A DNA stretch of 64,000 bases from Rubidibacter lacunae KORDI 51-2. Lineage in GTDB: Bacteria; Cyanobacteriota; Cyanobacteriia; Cyanobacteriales; Rubidibacteraceae. Of this stretch, positions 7,947 to 17,056 are shown in pieces; position 1 is the first letter of the stretch; each line of letters opens with the position of its first letter. The DNA is taken from contig NZ_ASSJ01000030.1 in assembly GCF_000473895.1 (NCBI RefSeq), positions 1 through 64,000 of the forward strand, read 5' to 3'. The notes under the pieces are model-generated. The model did not search any database, was not told where the DNA came from, and saw only the letters and a list, made by a program, of their open reading frames with translations. The position numbers and the translations under genes are program-made.

Positions 7947-9242
7947 ATGCTCTCGCACACGGGTCATTTCCTCCTGCTCCTTCTGCTGATTTTTGCAAAT
8001 AGCTTGTTTGCCATGTCAGAGATCGCCGTGGTGTCCTCGCGGAAATCGCGCCTGGAGCAGCTCAGCCTGCACGGCGACCGGCGCGCGCGCGCCGCACTGG
8101 AGTTGGCCAACGACCCCAATCAGATTCTCTCCACCGTCCAAATCGGTATCACCCTCATCGGCATCTTTGCTGGTGCCTTCAGCGGGACCACGTTGGCACA
8201 GCCACTGGCCGCTTCAATCGGACGCGTCCCTTGGCTGCACGATCGCAGCGAGGCAATCGCCTTATTTCTGGTGGTCTTGATGGTGACCTACCTGTCGTTG
8301 GTGTTCGGGGAGTTGGTGCCGAAACGGTTGGGGCTAATTTATCCAGAACAGATCGCGCGCAACGTCGCACTGCCGCTACGCGGACTGTCGGTGCTGGTTG
8401 CACCGGTTGTTGGATTACTCGGCCGTTCGACCGAAATCGTTTTGCGGGCGATTTCCCAGACGCCCGAGGAAAACGACCCGCATGTAACTCGGACGGAAAT
8501 CCGGGTGCTGATCGAGCAGGGCACGGAAGCCGGCACCTTCGAAGCAGCCGAACAGGACATGGTGGAGCGAGTGTTGCAGTTGGGCGATCGCCCCGTCAGC
8601 GTACTGATGACGCCGCGTCCGGAGATTACCTGGCTCGATATCGACAGTCCGGAAGACAATAACCGCCGCAAGGTAACCGGCAGTTCGCACACTCGCTTTC
8701 CAATCTGCCAAAATACGCTCGACAACGTGCTCGGTATCGTGGCGGTCACGAGTTTGCTGGCCGATTGCATGCACGGTGCCCCTTTCGACCTCACCGCCAA
8801 TCTACAAAAGCCGCTGTTCGTTCCCGAAAGCATCGGCGGGCTGAAGGTGCTGGAGCTATTCAAACAAACCGGCACCCACGTCGCCTTGGTCGTCGACGAG
8901 TACGGCGTGATTCAAGGATTAGTGACGCTTAACGACATTATGGAAGCGATTGTCGGCGACATCGCGTCCGAAGACCCGAGCGAAGATGCTCCGGTAATCC
9001 AGCGGGCAGACGGGTCCTGGTTGCTCGACGGCACGTTACCGTTTGACGAATTCTGCGAGCTGTTCGCCGATCTCGACCTCGCGCGCGATCGACGAAGCAA
9101 TTTCCACACCCTGGGTGGATTCGTGATCGCACATCTGGGTCGTATCCCCGCGGCTGCCGATTGCTTCGTATGGCGGGGATTGAACTTCGAGGTGATGGAT
9201 ATGGATGGCAACCGCGTCGACAAGGTGCTGGTGACGCCGTGA
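7947..9242 (+). CDS. CNNM/CorC-type (hemolysin family) membrane protein with CBS domains
   Basis: Predicted inner-membrane protein of the CNNM (DUF21) - CBS pair - CorC_HlyC architecture, 431 residues, usually linked to Mg2+/divalent-cation efflux or homeostasis. The DUF21 domain (1-180) has hydrophobic segments at about 5-25, 65-90, 95-118 and 125-150, with ILSTVQIGITLIGIFAGAFS and GELVPKRLGL. The CBS region follows (MTPRPEITWLDID; HVALVVDEYGVIQGLVTLND). A C-terminal CorC domain ends with NRVDKVLVTP. A perfect hairpin terminator candidate follows the stop codon. The transported ion cannot be read from sequence. Confidence 0.9.
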   Translation: MLSHTGHFLLLLLLIFANSLFAMSEIAVVSSRKSRLEQLSLHGDRRARAALELANDPNQILSTVQIGITLIGIFAGAFSGTTLAQPLAASIGRVPWLHDRSEAIALFLVVLMVTYLSLVFGELVPKRLGLIYPEQIARNVALPLRGLSVLVAPVVGLLGRSTEIVLRAISQTPEENDPHVTRTEIRVLIEQGTEAGTFEAAEQDMVERVLQLGDRPVSVLMTPRPEITWLDIDSPEDNNRRKVTGSSHTRFPICQNTLDNVLGIVAVTSLLADCMHGAPFDLTANLQKPLFVPESIGGLKVLELFKQTGTHVALVVDEYGVIQGLVTLNDIMEAIVGDIASEDPSEDAPVIQRADGSWLLDGTLPFDEFCELFADLDLARDRRSNFHTLGGFVIAHLGRIPAAADCFVWRGLNFEVMDMDGNRVDKVLVTP

Positions 9243-9260
9243 GTCCTCGTGACGGGATCC

Positions 9261-9285
9261 ATGCCGAGCGATTGCCGCTCGGCAT
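9261..9285 (+). terminator. Hairpin terminator candidate after the CNNM/CorC gene
   Basis: Perfect 10-bp arms ATGCCGAGCG / CGCTCGGCAT with a 5-base loop, 19 bases after the stop codon. There is no T-run right behind it, so its strength as an intrinsic terminator is uncertain. Confidence 0.5.
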
Positions 9286-9391
9286 GGCGCAACATTTTGA
9301 ACCAAATAACCCTGCTGCGGCAGTCAATGCCGCATAATATCGGATTGGTCCGCCTTAGTTTCCGTCTGGAACGAATGGTTCCTGAAAAACG

Positions 9392-10897
9392 ATGCGTTGG
9401 CAATCTTGGTTTTCCTCCGGTCTGGCGCTCGGGATATCCGTTACGGCGCTGTTTGCCCTACAAGCCTGTAACTGGCTAGGAGCAAGAGAGGCGTTGGCTC
9501 CATTGGGCGTTAATGGAGCGTCGAATCGTGCCGGACAAATCGGTAGCTCGCAACCTCGACTGGAACCGCTGCCCCAAGCCGCTAACGTACGAGTTTATTT
9601 CAACCAAAATCTCCAAATAGACGCCGACTACGTCGAGCCCTACCGCCAGATCGAACGCCCCGGCGATAACCTCGAACAAATTGTCGTTGAGGCGATCGGC
9701 GGCGCCCAGTCCAGTCTCGAGGTCGCCGTTCAGGAACTGCGCCTGCCGGCAATTGCCCGGGCAATTGCCGAGCGCCACCGTGCCGGCGTGCGCGTGCGCG
9801 TCATCATTGAAAACACCTATAGTACGCCCTGGAGCAGCCTTACGGCTGGCGATCTAAGGGATGCCGACAATCGCGATCGCGATGCCTACGAAGAAGCGCG
9901 GGCGCTGATCGACGTCAATGGCGATGGCACGCTGGATGTGGGCGAAATTGCCAGTGGCGACGCTCTAGTTGTTCTAGGCGATGCTGGCGTACCGACGATC
10001 GACGACTCCGCCGACGGGTCGGCCGGCTCCGGGCTGATGCACCACAAATTCATCGTCATCGACGGTAGAACCGTCGTCACGGGCTCGGCCAACCTCACCA
10101 CGAGCGGCATTCACGGGGACTTCGGCGAACCCAGCAGTCGCGGCAACGTCAATCACCTGCTCGCAATCGACAGTCCCGACCTCGCACGCTTATTCGTCGA
10201 GGAATTTGAGTTAATGTGGGGCGACGGGCCTGGGGGGAGTACCGACAGTCGATTCGGACTCGGCAAACCCGATCGCCGGGCGGCAACGGTCTGGGCAGGC
10301 GACACCAAGATTGTCGTGCACTTCTCGCCAACGTCGAAGACACTTCCCTTTGAAGACAGCAGCAACGGCCTGATTGCCCATACCTTAGCAACGGCAACTC
10401 AATCGATCGACCTGATACTGTTTGTCTTCTCGGAGCAAGTTCTCGTTGATGTCATTCGCGATCGCCACGAACGGGGTGTTGCCGTTAATGCGCTCATCGA
10501 TCGCAGTTTTGCCTACCGCAGCTATAGCGAAGGACTGGACATGCTTGGCGTTGTCATTGCCAACCACAACTGCACTATCGAGGAGAACAACGCGCCCTGG
10601 GCAACTCCGATTGAAACCGTCGGCATCCCTAATTTGCCGGCTGGCGACAAGCTCCACCATAAGTTCGCACTCGTCGACGATCGCGTCGTTGTGACCGGCT
10701 CTCACAACTGGTCGCCAACCGCCAACCGTCGCAACGACGAAACGGTCTTGGTCATTACCGATCCGATTGTTGCCGCCCACTTCGCTCGCGAACGCGATCG
10801 CCTGCTGGCAGGCGCCCAATTCGGGATTCCGGAGCGAGTCAAACGCAAACAGCGAGAACAACGCGAGCGCTGCTCGGCTCTGAAGGTGGATAGATAA
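9392..10897 (+). CDS. Phospholipase D-like lipoprotein with an EF-hand loop
   Basis: Exported PLD-superfamily protein, 501 residues. The N-terminus MRWQSWF plus a hydrophobic stretch ending LFALQAC-NW is a signal peptide with a lipobox-like Cys at about residue 26. Two HKD half-sites are present: HHKFIVIDGRTVVTGSAN (about 215-232) and HHKFALVDDRVVVTGSHN (about 421-438), so the catalytic pair is complete. Between the start of the first PLD domain and its HKD motif lies DVNGDGTLDVGE (about 173-184), a textbook EF-hand calcium loop. The substrate could be phospholipid or nucleic acid; extracellular nucleases and phospholipases both occur in this superfamily. The gene is isolated, convergent with the ABC transporter genes. 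Confidence 0.85.
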   Translation: MRWQSWFSSGLALGISVTALFALQACNWLGAREALAPLGVNGASNRAGQIGSSQPRLEPLPQAANVRVYFNQNLQIDADYVEPYRQIERPGDNLEQIVVEAIGGAQSSLEVAVQELRLPAIARAIAERHRAGVRVRVIIENTYSTPWSSLTAGDLRDADNRDRDAYEEARALIDVNGDGTLDVGEIASGDALVVLGDAGVPTIDDSADGSAGSGLMHHKFIVIDGRTVVTGSANLTTSGIHGDFGEPSSRGNVNHLLAIDSPDLARLFVEEFELMWGDGPGGSTDSRFGLGKPDRRAATVWAGDTKIVVHFSPTSKTLPFEDSSNGLIAHTLATATQSIDLILFVFSEQVLVDVIRDRHERGVAVNALIDRSFAYRSYSEGLDMLGVVIANHNCTIEENNAPWATPIETVGIPNLPAGDKLHHKFALVDDRVVVTGSHNWSPTANRRNDETVLVITDPIVAAHFARERDRLLAGAQFGIPERVKRKQREQRERCSALKVDR

Positions 10898-10946
10898 AAA
10901 CAGTCTGCACCCCAAGTGGGGAGAGCGCTACTCGTGCCGCTCGTAC

Positions 10947-11696
10947 TCAATCCATAGAATAACTACTTTCCTGAGCGCAGAATGAACCGTCTTCGATGTA
11001 GAAAATGTTGTCGGCAATATCGGTGATGCGCGGGTCGTGAGTGACGATCGCCACCGTGCAACCTTGCTCCTTTGCGAGCTGTCGCAATAAGTGGATGATT
11101 CTTTGGCCGCTTTGGGCATCCAACGCGGCCGTTGGCTCGTCCGCGATCGCGATTTGCGGATTACCTGCCAGCGCGCGCGCGATTGCAACCCGCTGCTTTT
11201 GACCGCCCGATAAGTCACGCGGTCGCTGGTGCGCTTGAGCCGCCAGTCCGACGCGATCGAGGAGCTCGTAGGCTTCGCTGCGCGCCCGGCGGCGGGCAAT
11301 GCCTTTAATCTCCAAAACAACTTCGATATTTTCTGCCGCGGTTAGTGCCGGGAACAGGTTGAAGTGCTGGAATACAAAACCGATATGGCGCCGCCGGAAT
11401 CGCGTTCGCTGCGCTCGCGACATCCGGGTAATGTCCTGGTCGAGCAACCAGACGCGCCCATCATCCGGAACAAGCAGCCCCGCCAAGATCGAAATCAGGG
11501 TTGTCTTCCCCGAGCCCGACGGTCCCATCAATAGCTGCACGTCGCCGCGCGGGATATTCCAGTCAATCCCTTTCAATACCGGGACGCGCTGCCGTCCAGA
11601 TTTGTAGGACTTGTAGATGCCTTCGGCGCGTATGGCCAGTTCGGCACGTGCGGATGCCACCGGTAAAGACATGGATGTCTGGGTATCGATCGTCAT
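10947..11696 (-). CDS. ABC exporter ATP-binding protein, DevA/LolD type
   Basis: Cytoplasmic ATPase subunit, 249 residues, likely partner of the permease gene 123 bases upstream. Walker A MGPSGSGKTTLISILAG (about 57-73), Q-loop FVFQHFNLFPALT, signature LSGGQKQRVAIARALAG and Walker B IAIADEPTAALD are all intact. The pattern (MacB/LolD/DevA subfamily, linked to an FtsX-fold permease) points to a type VII ABC transporter. In Anabaena, DevBCA exports heterocyst glycolipids; the paralogues of other cyanobacteria have varied or unknown substrates. The membrane-fusion (DevB/HlyD) gene is not in this window. Confidence 0.88.
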   Translation of the reverse strand: MTIDTQTSMSLPVASARAELAIRAEGIYKSYKSGRQRVPVLKGIDWNIPRGDVQLLMGPSGSGKTTLISILAGLLVPDDGRVWLLDQDITRMSRAQRTRFRRRHIGFVFQHFNLFPALTAAENIEVVLEIKGIARRRARSEAYELLDRVGLAAQAHQRPRDLSGGQKQRVAIARALAGNPQIAIADEPTAALDAQSGQRIIHLLRQLAKEQGCTVAIVTHDPRITDIADNIFYIEDGSFCAQESSYSMD

Positions 11697-11739
11697 ACTT
11701 ATCTCCTCACGAAACCTCGGGTAGGGAAACGTCTTACCA

Positions 11740-11755
11740 CTCTGGAACTCCAGAG
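11740..11755. repeat. Short palindrome between the devC- and devA-like genes
   Basis: CTCTGGA-AC-TCCAGAG, 7-bp perfect arms with a 2-base centre, in the 123-base spacer of the permease/ATPase unit. It could attenuate transcription or be an operator. Function is not known. Confidence 0.3.
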
Positions 11756-11819
11756 AACTCGAGCGTTAACCGCGATACCGATCGAGCTTTGAAGCCGAGT
11801 CCCAGAAGCTAGTAATGCC

Positions 11820-13082
11820 TCATGCCTTAAAGACAAGGGCCGGATCGACGTGGTTTACCTTCTGAATAGCAAAAATTGCCGAGCCGATGCACATGGCGAT
11901 CGTCAGTCCGAATACACCAACTGCTGTCAGGGGCGCGATCGCGATTTCGATCCCCTGACTGGTACCGACCCACTGGGCGACGCCCAAACAAGCTGCCATG
12001 CTCGGCAGATAACCCAAGACTGCCATCCACAGTGCCTGCTCGATGATGATTCCGTAAATCTGGCGCGAGGAAGCACCGATCGCCTTGAGCGTCCCAAACT
12101 CCTTCAAGTGATCCGACACCGACGAATACAGGATTTGACTGACTACGACGACGCCAACAACGATACCGACGACCGCACCCATACCGAGCACAAAACCGAT
12201 ACTCGTGCGCTGCTTCCAATAGTCCACGGTTAGGTCGATAATTTCTTGCTGCGTATACGCAACCGTGCCCGGCAGGCTTTCCACTAGTCGTTGCTTGAGC
12301 GCGGCAATGTCCTGCCCCGGCTCAGCGCGAACCAAGATATATGAGATCAGGTCCGAAGCCACCAAACGCGACGGTGCAGGAGGGGCGTCGCGTCGTGCGT
12401 TGTCAAGAGGGTCGCGGGTGAACGTGTTCGTACACTCCAAATCCACGGCTCCTGAAGTCGGCAACTCGCACGAAATGCTTGACTGCTGTCCGGCGGTTGT
12501 ATATGCATTCGCACTAGCCAGGGACACAAATGTAAACGCATTGGACACCATTGCCGTGTTGCCACGCGTAAATCCCACCACCGTCGTCGCAAACGAATTT
12601 ACCTGTGCTTCGCCGCCAATGTCGGGAACGCCCAACGCGTCGCGATCGGCTTCGTCGACAATCGCCGTATAGGGCTCGCTGAGGTCGCGGACGCTACCGC
12701 GAACCAGTCCGTCCGGTGCAAACAGCTCGCCGTTTGGGTCGAAGCCAACCAAGCGCACGCGTGACATTTCGCCGTTATTGGGATACCACTGAGCGCCCGA
12801 AAAGATCAGTCCTTCTGCCTGCTCGACCCCTTCGACCTCGCGAGTGGCAATCAGCTCCGCAACGGGAATGGGTAGGGATAGCTCTAGCTGAACGAGCGTG
12901 TCTGACGCCACCCAAATATCTGCATTCGAGTTCGCCGTAAGTTGGATAGTCGAGTTAACGAATCCGTTGAAGATACCAGTTTGTAGAGTCACGAGCGCCA
13001 CAGCAAACATGATGCCGGCCTGCGCAACCAGGAAGCGGGGAACATCTTCCAACAGATTCTTGCGGGCGATTGACACCACCAC
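11820..13082 (-). CDS. ABC exporter permease, DevC/FtsX type
   Basis: Inner-membrane permease of 420 residues with FtsX/MacB topology. One N-terminal helix (IMFAVALVTLQTGIFNG, about 23-39) is followed by a large periplasmic domain (about 40-285) and three C-terminal helices (about 300-325, 345-370, 385-405) around SDHLKEFGTLKAIGASSRQI, the typical coupling region. The periplasmic part contains two Cys (SCELPTSGAVDLEC) that could form a disulfide. GTG is used as start (13082). DevC homologues work with a DevB adaptor and a TolC-like channel; neither is next to this gene. Confidence 0.85.
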   Translation of the reverse strand: MVVSIARKNLLEDVPRFLVAQAGIMFAVALVTLQTGIFNGFVNSTIQLTANSNADIWVASDTLVQLELSLPIPVAELIATREVEGVEQAEGLIFSGAQWYPNNGEMSRVRLVGFDPNGELFAPDGLVRGSVRDLSEPYTAIVDEADRDALGVPDIGGEAQVNSFATTVVGFTRGNTAMVSNAFTFVSLASANAYTTAGQQSSISCELPTSGAVDLECTNTFTRDPLDNARRDAPPAPSRLVASDLISYILVRAEPGQDIAALKQRLVESLPGTVAYTQQEIIDLTVDYWKQRTSIGFVLGMGAVVGIVVGVVVVSQILYSSVSDHLKEFGTLKAIGASSRQIYGIIIEQALWMAVLGYLPSMAACLGVAQWVGTSQGIEIAIAPLTAVGVFGLTIAMCIGSAIFAIQKVNHVDPALVFKA

Positions 13083-13437
13083 TAGACCTCGCTAAAGCGT
13101 ATTTGATGAATCTTAACAAGCGCACCTGCTTGCCGTCGCGGACGTTGCAATTTCATGCACTTGGCAACCACGGTGCGCCGCTCTAGTCAGGCCAGCAATG
13201 CGCGTAAACACCTCGCTATTAGCAGCTTATCTGGCGCAAGGGTTGGCCGTGTATTGAGTTAAATCGAGCAAATTTTACTGGCATAAAAGTGACTCCGCCC
13301 TTCGAGAAATCCAAGGTTAATGCTCTCGGATATGGTGTCCGAACAGATATTATTGTTTAACACCTTTTTTGGCTTCACGCCTGGTGCAGCACGATGCTCG
13401 ATTCCATATTCGCAATCGATTAGCGACCGGTAAAGCG
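13083..13437. other. Intergenic region upstream of the devC-like gene
   Basis: These 355 bases lie between the devC-like gene and the end of gcvT, both on the minus strand. It must contain the exporter promoter. I see AT-rich stretches around 13340-13365 but no convincing promoter pair, gene or repeat. Confidence 0.4.
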
Positions 13438-14559
13438 TCAGCGAGGAGCAGGTGCGGGCGAGCGATAAAACGGTTTCTTCACGATCTCTGCAGGATGTAG
13501 TTTGCCGCGAATCTCTACCTCGATTGCCTGCCCGGTTCGAGCGCGATCGCTCGGGACATAAGCGAGGGCAATTGCCTTACTGAGGGTGGGAGACAGGGTG
13601 CCGCTCGTAATCGTTCCGACGGACTGACCGTCGATATAAATGGCATAGCCGTGGCGCGCGATGTGGCGACCGTGCATTTGCAATCCAACCAGCCGCTGCG
13701 GGACGCCGTCGACCACCTGGCGCTCCAGTACCTCGCGCCCGATGAAATCTTGTTTGCGGTCGAAGTGGACGATCCAGCGCAGCCCAGCTTCCAGCGGTGT
13801 TCTAGTTTCGTCGATGTCCTGACCGTAGAGCGCCATAGCAGCTTCGAGGCGCAGAGTATCGCGCGCGCCTAAGCCGCAGGGCTCGACACTGACCGTCTGA
13901 AGGCGATGCCACAATTGCCGGCCGGCATCGGGCGGGAGCATTAGCTCGACCCCATCTTCTCCGGTGTATCCCGTGCGGGCAATAAAGGCTGGCTGACCGC
14001 AAACCTCCGTCTCTAAATGCTCGAAGGCGCGCAGCGGACTGAGGTCGGCGGCAACAGATGGCTGCAAGCGAGCGATCGCCTCGGGACCCTGGACGGCAAG
14101 CAGAACCCGACTGGCGGAGAGATCGCAGAGTTCGATGTCCGTATCGGCAAGGTGTTGGCCGATCCACATGCGGTCCTTGGCACAGGTTCCGGCATTCACG
14201 ATCGCCACGGCCCGCTGTTCGCCGTTTGCAGCTTTGCCTTGGTAATAGAAAATGATGTCGTCGATGATGCCGCCGTTGGCATTGAGCAAAACGGTGTACT
14301 GAGCCTGACCCGGCTGGAGTCGCTCGAGGTCCGAGGGCACCAGAGTTTGGAAGCATTCCACGAGGCGATCGCCGCGCAAGGCAAATTTGCCCATGTGAGA
14401 GATGTCGAACATGCCGGCACGAGTGCGAACTGCTGCATGCTCTTGTTGAAGACCGGCAAATTGCACGGGCATATCCCACCCGGAGAAGGCGGTCATGCGC
14501 GCACCTTGAGCTTGGATGAGGTCGTGAAGCGGCGTGCGCTGGAGCCTTTCAGAGGTCAC
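13438..14559 (-). CDS. gcvT: Aminomethyltransferase (glycine cleavage T protein)
   Basis: Transfers the aminomethyl carbon of glycine from the H protein to tetrahydrofolate, releasing ammonia; needed for photorespiratory glycine use. 373 residues, normal length. Motifs: FSGWDMPVQFAGLQQEHAAV near the N-terminus, FDISHMGKFALRG, FIARTGYTGEDGVELMLP (about 190-207), ARDTLRLEAAMALYGQDID and the C-terminal TSGTLSPTLSKAIALAYVP. gcvH and gcvP are not adjacent, as is common in cyanobacteria. The reading frame is complete from the ATG at 14559. Confidence 0.95.
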   Translation of the reverse strand: MTSERLQRTPLHDLIQAQGARMTAFSGWDMPVQFAGLQQEHAAVRTRAGMFDISHMGKFALRGDRLVECFQTLVPSDLERLQPGQAQYTVLLNANGGIIDDIIFYYQGKAANGEQRAVAIVNAGTCAKDRMWIGQHLADTDIELCDLSASRVLLAVQGPEAIARLQPSVAADLSPLRAFEHLETEVCGQPAFIARTGYTGEDGVELMLPPDAGRQLWHRLQTVSVEPCGLGARDTLRLEAAMALYGQDIDETRTPLEAGLRWIVHFDRKQDFIGREVLERQVVDGVPQRLVGLQMHGRHIARHGYAIYIDGQSVGTITSGTLSPTLSKAIALAYVPSDRARTGQAIEVEIRGKLHPAEIVKKPFYRSPAPAPR

Positions 14560-14846
14560 GGCAGGTCTCAGGTCAGTACGATCTGAACTTTATCCTACAC
14601 GGCAGTTCGCCCGGCACCGAGAGCGTAATCGTCCGCCCGCACTGCGGGTTATTCCGAGGTGATTGGTTGGAGAGGAGACCGAGAAAGGGGAGTCAGTGAA
14701 AGGAGCTTCCGGATCGACCGGTATCGGGTGCATTGAATGCAGAGCAATTGACGCGGCTCGTTGTAGAATTCGAACGGCTGGCACGCGATAGTTGCATCAC
14801 GAGCCGATATCTAACGCTGGCAAGGAGACAACCGCCTTTGTGCCGA

Positions 14847-14874
14847 TTGTTGCAATGCCACAATCGCGGATAAT
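14847..14874 (+). promoter_or_regulatory. Candidate promoter of gpx
   Basis: TTGTTG (14847-14852) and GATAAT (14869-14874) are separated by 16 bases and lie 28 bases before the gpx ATG at 14903. The rest of the gcvT-gpx gap (14560-14846) shows no gene or repeat. Assigned by consensus likeness only. Confidence 0.4.
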
Positions 14875-14902
14875 GAGAGGCGTCGAGAGTAGCGTTAGGA
14901 CT

Positions 14903-15367
14903 ATGCCTTTACCCAAGAACCTCACCACTCTTCAGGGCGGGCCGCTTTCGCCCGACGTCATCGAGAATAAAGTCGTTTTGTTCGTCAACGTTGCCAGCCA
15001 GTGCGGATTGACGCCGCAGTACAATGGGCTCGTCAAGCTCGACAAGGAATTTGGCGATCGCGGATTCTCGATCGTGGGCGTACCCTGCAACCAGTTCGGC
15101 AAGCAAGAACCGGGGACTCCTGCCGAGATCGAGGAGTTTGCCAAGTCTAAGTACGACGTCAACTTTGCGTTACTCGAAAAGCAAAACGTTAACGGTCCGA
15201 GCCGCAGCCCGCTTTATCAATTCTTGGTCGGCGACGGTCCGGACATCGAGTGGAACTTCGGTAAGTTCTTGGTCGGGCGCGACGGTCAACTCATCGCTCG
15301 CTTCGATCCGAAAACGCCTCCAGACGATGCCGACTTGCGCGCGAAGATCGAACAAGCACTCGGTTAA
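14903..15367 (+). CDS. gpx: Glutathione peroxidase family protein
   Basis: Thiol peroxidase of the GPx fold, 154 residues, reducing hydroperoxides with thioredoxin- or NADPH-linked electrons in cyanobacteria. The peroxidatic site VNVASQCGLTPQYNGL carries Cys rather than selenocysteine. GVPCNQFGKQEPG supplies the second signature with its Gln, and WNFGKFLVGRDG gives the conserved Trp-Asn. I start at MPLPKNL (14903), where homology begins; the frame upstream to 14792 looks non-coding. The gene is followed by a hairpin and converges with a glutathione transferase gene, a plausible detoxification pair. Confidence 0.93.
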   Translation: MPLPKNLTTLQGGPLSPDVIENKVVLFVNVASQCGLTPQYNGLVKLDKEFGDRGFSIVGVPCNQFGKQEPGTPAEIEEFAKSKYDVNFALLEKQNVNGPSRSPLYQFLVGDGPDIEWNFGKFLVGRDGQLIARFDPKTPPDDADLRAKIEQALG

Positions 15368-15409
15368 TATCGGGCTCGTCGAGTGAGAGTCCGGTTCCGG
15401 GAACGAATT

Positions 15410-15435
15410 GAGGCTGGCATATTGATGCCGGCCTC
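15410..15435. terminator. Hairpin between gpx and the GST gene
   Basis: Arms GAGGCTGGCAT and ATGCCGGCCTC pair over 11 positions with one G-U and a 4-base loop, followed by ATTGCTTT. It sits between convergent genes and could end both transcripts. Confidence 0.55.
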
Positions 15436-15487
15436 ATTGCTTTAAGCGCGTGCAGAAGCATCAATCGCGGGAAGTAAGCAACAATTG

Positions 15488-16207
15488 CTAGCCTTGACGA
15501 CCCATCGCCTGCACGGAATTAGCCGTTTGTCCGAAGAGGAACCTTCCGCTGTCTGCATTCACCGTTGCTGCTTGCGAGACTGCCTTGCCCTTAGCGTAAG
15601 CACGCTCGACTGCCGGGCGCGCCTGGATGCGCTCGAACCAATCTTTGAGGTGAGGGAAGTCATCGAGGTTTTGATGCTGTTTGGCGTGCGGCACGATCCA
15701 TGGATAACAGGCTATATCGGCGATCGAATACGCGCCGGCGATGAAGTCGCGATCGCTCAGCTGTTTATTGAGGACGCCATACAAGCGGTTGGTTTCGCCC
15801 ACATAGCGATCGATTGCGTAGGGCAATTTCTCTGGTGCGTACTGAGCGAAGTGGTGGTTTTGTCCCGCCATCGGTCCGAGTCCGCCCACTTGCCAAAACA
15901 ACCAATTCAAGGCAACCTGGCGATCGCGACGGTCGCCAGGTAAAAACTGCCCGGTTTTCTCCCCGAGGTATAGCAAGATCGCGCCCGACTCGAAGATGGC
16001 AATGGGGTCGCCGCCATCGACGGGGGCGTTATCCACGATTGCAGGCATGCGATTGTTTGGCGACAGTTTCAAGAATTCCGGCTTGAATTGGTCGCCGGCA
16101 CCGATATTGACCGGCACGATCTCGTAGTCGAGACCGGCTTCTTCGAGGAAGATCCCGATCTTATGGCCGTTCGGGGTCGGCCAGTAATGTAATTCGATTG
16201 AGGGCAT
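15488..16207 (-). CDS. Glutathione S-transferase family protein (YfcG/Ure2p-like)
   Basis: 239 residues from ATG 16207; upstream frame is not conserved. The N-terminal thioredoxin-like domain reads IELHYWPTPNGHKIGIFLEE with Asn in the active-site segment (TPNGHK), typical of Nu-class YfcG/Ure2p-like enzymes with disulfide-bond reductase activity. NNRMPAIVDN and IFESGAILLYLGEKTG supply the glutathione gamma-glutamyl site. The C-terminal helical domain has FIAGAYSIADIACYPWI, the capping-box signature. It probably reduces glutathione disulfides or conjugates electrophiles in the cytosol. Confidence 0.88.
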   Translation of the reverse strand: MPSIELHYWPTPNGHKIGIFLEEAGLDYEIVPVNIGAGDQFKPEFLKLSPNNRMPAIVDNAPVDGGDPIAIFESGAILLYLGEKTGQFLPGDRRDRQVALNWLFWQVGGLGPMAGQNHHFAQYAPEKLPYAIDRYVGETNRLYGVLNKQLSDRDFIAGAYSIADIACYPWIVPHAKQHQNLDDFPHLKDWFERIQARPAVERAYAKGKAVSQAATVNADSGRFLFGQTANSVQAMGRQG

Positions 16208-16414
16208 GACAGTGCTTCGGTGAGGTGAATCGAACAACGCGATCCCGGCAACTGCTCCAGACGGCTGCGGGCGCATCGAGCTGTAGTTGCCCTCAGGCTA
16301 TCAAACGCTATTCCCGCCGTTCGCGATCCGGACTTAGCGGTTTAGATCGATCGCCGCCAATAAGGCGCGCGGGCGCTTTCCTCCTACTCGATCCGCATGC
16401 CACAAACCTAAGTG

Positions 16415-16954
16415 CTATAAACCGGGCTGCTGCAATTCGACCGCAATAGCACGGGCTTGCGCAGCCGTATTGGGATCTCCTTGTTGTTCGGCCAGCGCCG
16501 CACCGTGCTCGAAATCGGCGATCGCCCCGGGAACATCACCGCTGTCGCGCCGCACGTATCCGCGATTGAAATAAACGACTGCGAAGTCGGGGTCGAGGGC
16601 GATCGCACGATTGAAATCAGCAAGTGCTGCCATCAGGTTGCCCAACCTATAGTGCATCGCACCCCTATAGTTGTAAGCGTCAACGTGATTGGGTTCTATG
16701 CGAATGACTTTGTTGAAGTCAGCGAGAGCGTGCTCGTACTGTTCTAGGTGGTTAAAAGCTAAGCCGCGTTGCAAGTAAGCCGCCACGTCGCCTGGTCTCT
16801 CTTCAATCGCGCGATTGAGTTCTGCCATCAGTTCCGGATCGAAATGGGCCAACAAGACGCCCGGCGAGCGGTCGGCAGCACGTGCCGACACCCCCCACAC
16901 TCCCGATGCGGCGATGGTACCGACGACTAATAAAAAAATGTACGATCCTCGCAT
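16415..16954 (-). CDS. Secreted TPR-repeat protein
   Basis: 179 residues with an N-terminal hydrophobic signal (FLLVVGTIAASGVWGVSARA, likely cleaved after ARA near residue 26). At least three tandem tetratricopeptide repeats follow: DVAAYLQRGLAFNHLEQYEH, HVDAYNYRGAMHYRLGNLMA and FAVVYFNRGYVRRDSGDVPG, each closing with an ALADFN- or AIADFE-type helix. TPR arrays bind partner proteins, so this is probably a periplasmic or membrane-facing scaffold. No neighbour identifies its partner. Confidence 0.8.
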   Translation of the reverse strand: MRGSYIFLLVVGTIAASGVWGVSARAADRSPGVLLAHFDPELMAELNRAIEERPGDVAAYLQRGLAFNHLEQYEHALADFNKVIRIEPNHVDAYNYRGAMHYRLGNLMAALADFNRAIALDPDFAVVYFNRGYVRRDSGDVPGAIADFEHGAALAEQQGDPNTAAQARAIAVELQQPGL

Positions 16955-17056
16955 CGCAAGTTACCCCGTTGCGCTTGTTCCCTCAGTCCTCCAGACGGCA
17001 CCTACGTGTCAGTGTTTCGAGCGATCCCCGGCATTTGCTTCATACTGCGGTCTGGC

